Assembly: GCA_012934845.2 (NCBI GenBank)
Contig: WNNJ02003226.1
Location: 1 to 64,000, forward strand
Source: Pomphorhynchus laevis
Lineage: Eukaryota; Acanthocephala; Palaeacanthocephala; Echinorhynchida; Pomphorhynchidae
Direction of reading: 5' to 3'
Length of the DNA stretch: 64,000 bases
The notes under the pieces are model-generated. The model did no database searches, was not told where the DNA came from, and saw only the letters and a program-made list of their open reading frames with translations. This document shows positions 60,030 to 64,000 of the stretch, piece by piece. Each line of letters opens with the position of its first letter. Position 1 is the stretch's first letter. Made by a program: the position numbers and the translations under genes.

Positions 60030-60427
60030 ATTCATTTTAAATAAATATCACAAGGAATATATGTAGATACACTGTTTTTTAACAGATCAGTAAAATAAAA
60101 AATTTAGTACAGTTAAGTATATAAATTCAATACTGTATGGTATATTGTAATAAGTTGAATAATTAAAACTATAGTCAATCAATCAAAATCTTCATTACGT
60201 TCCACAGCCATTCAGTATATAAATTAGTCATAAGAAAGAATTTATTCTATAAGATCAGATTAAAAACATTGAAAGGTAATTCTAGATAAGCGCGCAAATT
60301 GCAATTCTAACATGAATTGCAATTCATGTAATTCATGAATTGCAATACAAATTATTTTGAACAATTGAAGAACAAAATCTTTCTGCGTAAGCTGAAAAAA
60401 ACGTCACATTAAAATGAATAATATCCA
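60030..60427. repeat. Duplicated flank of PLE-1 copy 5 with 100-base extra segment
   Basis: Same s flank as 49664-49968. An extra segment (about 60127-60225) is bounded by GTATATAAATT on both sides, which looks like a target duplication of 11 bases or a repeat-mediated deletion in the other copy. The extra segment shows no open frame and no clear terminal repeats. Confidence 0.75.
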
Positions 60428-60463
60428 TTTTCCATTTAAAAAAATGGAAAATGGCACACAAAA

Positions 60464-61066
60464 ATGTTTATAAAGCCAAACGCTGTTGCTTCTTATATAC
60501 ACGCGCGAAGCGGTCATAGCGCTCAAACAAAAAGAAACATGATACGAAATGAAGCAATTCGAAGCCTAAAAATTTGCAGTTTACCTTCATTTTTTGAAGA
60601 ATCACTGATAGAAATCATGGAACGATTCAAGATGCGAGGATATAGGTATGGTGAAATCGTAAGACAGTTTAACCAAGTACGAAGAATAAATAGGATTGAT
60701 TTATTAAATGTTAAGCCAAAGGTTAAAGAAAAGCATATTTACGTACCTATGCCATATCATCAGGCACTACGAATCATCGGAAAAGAGATACGCTTTGCTT
60801 ATGACAATATGGATCCAATACTAAGAGGCAACACAAAGCGACCGTGGATTTACTTTACGAGATGTCAAACACTCAGCAACATCTTGGTCAGAGCAGAACT
60901 AAAAGTAGAAAATTCAATTCGGCACATAAGCCTACATAGATCCGCGCCATGCGGCGACAAACGATGTCGCCGCATGGCGACATCGTTTGTCGCCGCATGG
61001 TTTGTGGTTGTGATCAAGGCGCAAGCCGAAATCGTTTGTGGTTGTGATCAAGGCGCAAGCCGAAAC
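60464..61066 (+). mobile_element. PLE-3: Penelope-like thumb/linker and terminus
   Basis: Frame from 60464: SYIHARSGHSAQTKRNMIRN then EAIRSLKICS and VPMPYHQALRIIGKEIRF. This matches the corresponding thumb and linker of the element at 61.4-62.6 kb (YLHPRSNHPPNQKRS..EALRILRICS). RT core and GIY-YIG are missing. It ends with two tandem copies of a terminal hairpin motif (61001-61066, GGC-GCAA-GCC followed by GAAA). Confidence 0.72.
60947..61000. repeat. Perfect 25-base-arm hairpin
   Basis: Arms 60947-60971 and 60976-61000 are exact complements around GCAT, GC-rich (CCATGCGGCGACAAACGATG at the start) in an AT-rich region. Immediately followed by a 34-base unit repeated twice (61001-61034, 61035-61066). 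Confidence 0.85.
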
Positions 61067-61245
61067 GTAATAAATATTTTATTTTATTGTTCTTCTGCTG
61101 CTTATTTACATATGGAATATAATATAATCGATCGTAGCAAACGATCAGCAGTGATGGGTATTCCTATTTTCTCTAGAAATATATATATATATATATTATC
61201 AAATTGTTGCACTGCTGCTGGGACCCTCACGGAGTACTCATATGT

Positions 61246-62882
61246 ATTCATAAATATTAATACACCAGCTTTAATAGAGAGATATTAACTTTATTCAAAA
61301 CGTTTCGCCATATATGGCTTTTTCAATCTAGAATTCAGTCACAAGTAACATTTAGTACAAACAAGAAAGAAAAAAAAACGAAAAATTTAAAATGAGAGGG
61401 TATACAATAGTTCTATGTTATACCTGTATGGTTGACATTCAATTTGTATACATGTTCCACATTTGTATACATGTTCCACATTGATGCCAGGGTAGTTATC
61501 TGTCATTAATTGTCCGACCCATTTTTGCTCTATCGCCTTTCTCTTCTTAGTTTCATGTATGTCTTTTTCAATTACTACGTATTCAAATACATCTTTTTTC
61601 GTGTGGTGTTGTGTTATGCAATGTCGAACTACCGCATCTTTTTCCGTGCATCCTCTGTTTAGATCGCTACGGCGGTTGTTTAAACGAATGTTCATTGTTA
61701 GACCACTTTCTCCGATGTATTGAGCATTGCACATTGTACAAGATGCACTGTATACAATACCTTTCGATTTACAACTGGTTGGTTTGGTAAGATTATATTT
61801 GAGTTTTGTAGAGTTGCTTACAAAGTACGAGCTCTCTTTCACATTTTCACAGCATTTTGCTCTTTCTCTTTTGCATTTTACACATGATGGTTTTGTGTTT
61901 GAATTTTCATTCAAGCCGTACAGTTTTGTGCTCATGATTGCCTTGCCTATGCTACTGCCTGAGAAAACTACTCTTACATTAACTTGTGGGAGGTTAATTT
62001 GCCGTCTTATAATATTTATCGTGCTATTAAGATCGCGTTGTAAGGTTCTAAGTCCATTGTGATATGGGATAATTACATTATAGTTGATAGGTACATTTTT
62101 AATCTGCAGATTAGTTTCATTTTGTTTTAATTTCGCTTTATGTAATACTCTGTAAATTTCACGTTGGGTATATCCTCTTTTTATCAGATCAAATTTCATT
62201 TTCTTCAATCTCTCATTTGCGTCTTGCTTGTTACTGCAAATTCTGAGTATTCTTAAGGCTTCCGCATAAATTATTGACCTTTTTTGATTTGGAGGGTGGT
62301 TGCTCCTTGGATGTAGATACACTTTTTTTGATGATGACTTTTGATATATCGTTGAATTTAACTTGCCGTTTTCAAACCATATTGTTGTGTCTAAGAAATT
62401 TACAGTGTCTGTAACGTCTAAGGTGAAATGCATTGGTCCATAATTATTCAGTGCTAAGTGGAATTTGTTCAAGGACTCTCTGTCATCTGCCCAGACTGCA
62501 AATATGTCATCAATATAGCGGAGCCATATTAACGGAGTTTTGCTATGAAGTGAAAAGAAATTATGTTCATAGATATTCAAAAATATCACCGCCAATGTTG
62601 GTTTTGTGTTTGAATTTTCATTCAAGCCGTACAGTTTTGTGCTCATGATTGCCTTGCCTATGCTACTGCCTGAGAAAACTACTCTTACATTAATTTGTGG
62701 GAGGTTAATTTGCCGTCTATTGTATACCCTCTCATTTTAAATTTTTCGTTTTTTTTTCTTTCTTGTTTGTACTAAATGTTACTTGTGACTGAATTCTAGA
62801 TTGAAAAAGCCATATATGGCGAAACGTTTTGAATAAAGTTAATATCTCTCTATTAAAGCTGGTGTATTAATATTTATGAATA
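61246..62882 (-). mobile_element. PLE-6: Penelope-like element between inverted termini
   Basis: Terminal repeats 61246-61410 and 62717-62882 are inverted copies of about 165 bases (one homopolymer difference). They enclose RT thumb and GIY-YIG. An internal piece is present twice in direct orientation (61890-62017 and 62603-62724), so the unit begins with a copied linker segment instead of its RT N-terminus. Each terminus carries TTGAAAA, GCCAT-AT-ATGGC, GAAACGTTTT, a degenerate hammerhead-like hairpin. Confidence 0.82.
61387..62646 (-). CDS. PLE-6 RT (C-terminal part) and GIY-YIG endonuclease
   Basis: 419-codon open frame. Residues 1-16 (MSTKLYGLNENSNTKP) duplicate residues 240-255. Then LIWLRYIDDIFAVW holds the catalytic YIDD (about 44-47), FLDTTIWFENGKL and YLHPRSNHPPNQKRS the thumb. 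A cysteine pair CVKCKRERAKCC lies at about 258-269, and the GIY-YIG domain at about 293-400 (GIVYSASC, YIGESG, NIRLNNRRSDL, VRHCITQHH, EQKWVGQL). RT motifs 1-B are missing. The frame is open to the stop just inside the left terminal repeat. Confidence 0.85.
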   Translation of the reverse strand: MSTKLYGLNENSNTKPTLAVIFLNIYEHNFFSLHSKTPLIWLRYIDDIFAVWADDRESLNKFHLALNNYGPMHFTLDVTDTVNFLDTTIWFENGKLNSTIYQKSSSKKVYLHPRSNHPPNQKRSIIYAEALRILRICSNKQDANERLKKMKFDLIKRGYTQREIYRVLHKAKLKQNETNLQIKNVPINYNVIIPYHNGLRTLQRDLNSTINIIRRQINLPQVNVRVVFSGSSIGKAIMSTKLYGLNENSNTKPSCVKCKRERAKCCENVKESSYFVSNSTKLKYNLTKPTSCKSKGIVYSASCTMCNAQYIGESGLTMNIRLNNRRSDLNRGCTEKDAVVRHCITQHHTKKDVFEYVVIEKDIHETKKRKAIEQKWVGQLMTDNYPGINVEHVYKCGTCIQIECQPYRYNIELLYTLSF

Positions 62883-64000
62883 TATATATATAGGATATAT
62901 CCTTACCAAGGAGAAAGCTATAACAAGGTATATATTATGTTGTTAATCTAAACCAGCCCAAAGCAACGTAAAAATATTATGCACTCTTGTGTGAGTCCCA
63001 ACGGCAGTTTCTTAAATAACGAATATATATAACGGATATAGAATCCCTTATATAAGGGATATATAATTGCAGTGCGGACCGTCCTTGTTTAAGGATGGTC
63101 CGCACAGCAATTAGATCTGGTAAAGAGCGTAAGCCTAAGACAATGAATCAAAGTGTCGGAAACGTTTTTTTACAATGTCACACAGTCATCCGTAACGACC
63201 AGTTAGTACTTCATTCTACTGATGAGTGTTGTAGGTTACTCATTGGTCGTCTAGAAGTGACATGGAGACTGAAAGTTGTGAATCGAAGTCCATCAAACAA
63301 CACCATTTAGTATAAATGTCGTATTTCGTAAGAAATCTTGGACCGTTGTCTACTCAGCACATCTGTCGACCATTAGTCGTTTCGGCTGCCTTGTAATATA
63401 TTTCGGCAGCCTTGTGATATATTCACCCTACTGATGAGTGCTGCTGGCTACCATCAGCTCGTCTAGGAGTGATAAGAAAGTCTGATCTGCATGTTATCGA
63501 ACTCCGGTTTTTGGCTACATCTACGATTATAAAACTGAAGCTTTTTAGCTCCCGGAACACTGTTTTACACCTTTTGCGATTATATTATAAAAACCTATAC
63601 TATAAAGGTATCCTTGAGATAGCAAGCAGAGACAGCAATTAAAATTTCTGCAGAATATAATTAGGATAATCCAGAAAACACGTTGTTAGTTTAATAGGCT
63701 ATGACCATTACACTAAGTTAGCAAATTCTCGGAAATGCCTTTTAAATATATCACAAGGCAGCCGAAACGACTAATGGTAGTTCACCCTACTAGTGAGTTC
63801 TGCCGGCTACCTTCAGATCGTCTAGGAGTGATAAGAAAGTCTGCTCTGCATGTAATCAAACTCCGGTTTTTGCAACGTCTATGATTATATATAGAATATT
63901 ATATACATATATAATTTTATAACTAAAAGATTTGTGTTCTTCACCGGCACGAAATCAAAGATATTTAAAACGTTTCGTTTATTTAAACTTTTTCAATTGT
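62883..64000. repeat. Repeat-rich region with hammerhead-like CTGATGA units
   Basis: Three related units at about 63210-63260, 63423-63530 and 63782-63890 contain CCCTACTGATGAGTGCTG, CGTCTAGGAGTGATAAG and AACTCCGGTTTTTG. CCTA/TAGG pair as stem I around CTGATGA and GTC, but the GAAA box is absent. A 25-base inverted pair (63370-63394, 63753-63777; core GGCAGCCGAAACGACTAATG) links two units. The last 35 bases (63967-63998) hold another TTGAAAA...GAAACG terminal hairpin. No coding signal. Confidence 0.55.
63072..63105. repeat. 15-base-arm hairpin
   Basis: GTGCGGACCGTCCTT, loop GTTT, AAGGATGGTCCGCAC: one T:G pair in an otherwise perfect stem. Confidence 0.75.

Noticed and set aside
1-64000. CRISPR arrays, bacterial retrons or diversity-generating retroelements (many RT genes present)
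   Set aside because: No regularly spaced repeats; RTs carry LINE or Penelope-like motifs; genes have spliceosomal introns, so this is eukaryotic DNA.
1-64000. tRNA or rRNA genes
   Set aside because: No cloverleaf with A and B box spacing or rRNA-like block was recognised by eye; I cannot exclude a diverged one.

Overview
This is a eukaryotic, strongly AT-rich window, most likely from an invertebrate-type metazoan. It has no bacterial gene organisation. Two split host genes can be recognised, and nearly everything else is retroelement sequence. The introns I can define in both host genes are tiny (about 41-47 bases) with GT-AG borders. I cannot name the species. Penelope-like elements, restriction-endonuclease LINEs and very short introns together suggest a compact-intron invertebrate, but that is inference.

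Host genes. A homologue of MIOS (GATOR2 complex, upstream of TORC1) lies on the minus strand, scattered from about 47.75 kb (WD40 blades) down to 12.8 kb (alpha-solenoid region). Its C-terminal zinc-finger exons are not visible. In places its exons are packed with 40-odd-base introns; elsewhere they are pushed 6-13 kb apart by transposons. A 3' fragment of NAA20 (NatB catalytic subunit) lies on the plus strand at 32.1-32.4 kb.

Mobile elements. (A) LINEs with an N-terminal CXC-like cysteine cluster, a reverse transcriptase (RT) and a restriction-like endonuclease (RLE): 5.7-9.4 kb (a twin-primed, inverted insertion), 9.4-12.7, 18.6-20.2 and 41.2-44.4 kb. (B) A second RLE LINE family with a WYLDD active site: 0.1-1.8, 36.6-40.4 and 50.75-53.2 kb. 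(C) Scraps of a third RLE LINE at 45.1-46.0 kb. (D and F) Decayed APE-type LINEs at 2.3-5.2 and 54.9-57.2 kb. (E) RTE-like LINEs at 26.8-29.6 and 51.8-52.7 kb. (PLE-1) At least seven copies of an AT-rich, probably Naiad-type Penelope-like element with a characteristic ~370-base tail that also occurs alone. Further Penelope-like families carry GIY-YIG domains (17.5-18.6, 20.5-21.4, 60.5-61.1, 61.2-62.9 kb).

How the parts fit. The window is a record of insertions into insertions. RTE sits in LINE B, which sits in PLE-1 (50.3-54.9 kb), and each step has a target-site duplication. A second RTE sits in a PLE-1 tail. The A1/A2 insertion lies in the tail of A3. Many Penelope-like termini carry hammerhead-like cores, four of them as head-to-head inverted pairs. 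A tandem dimer at 57.3-57.9 kb looks like an animal retrozyme with decayed type I hammerheads. The PLE-1 tail has no recognisable hammerhead but can form an intricate pseudoknotted fold, which I consider the most interesting unexplained structure here.
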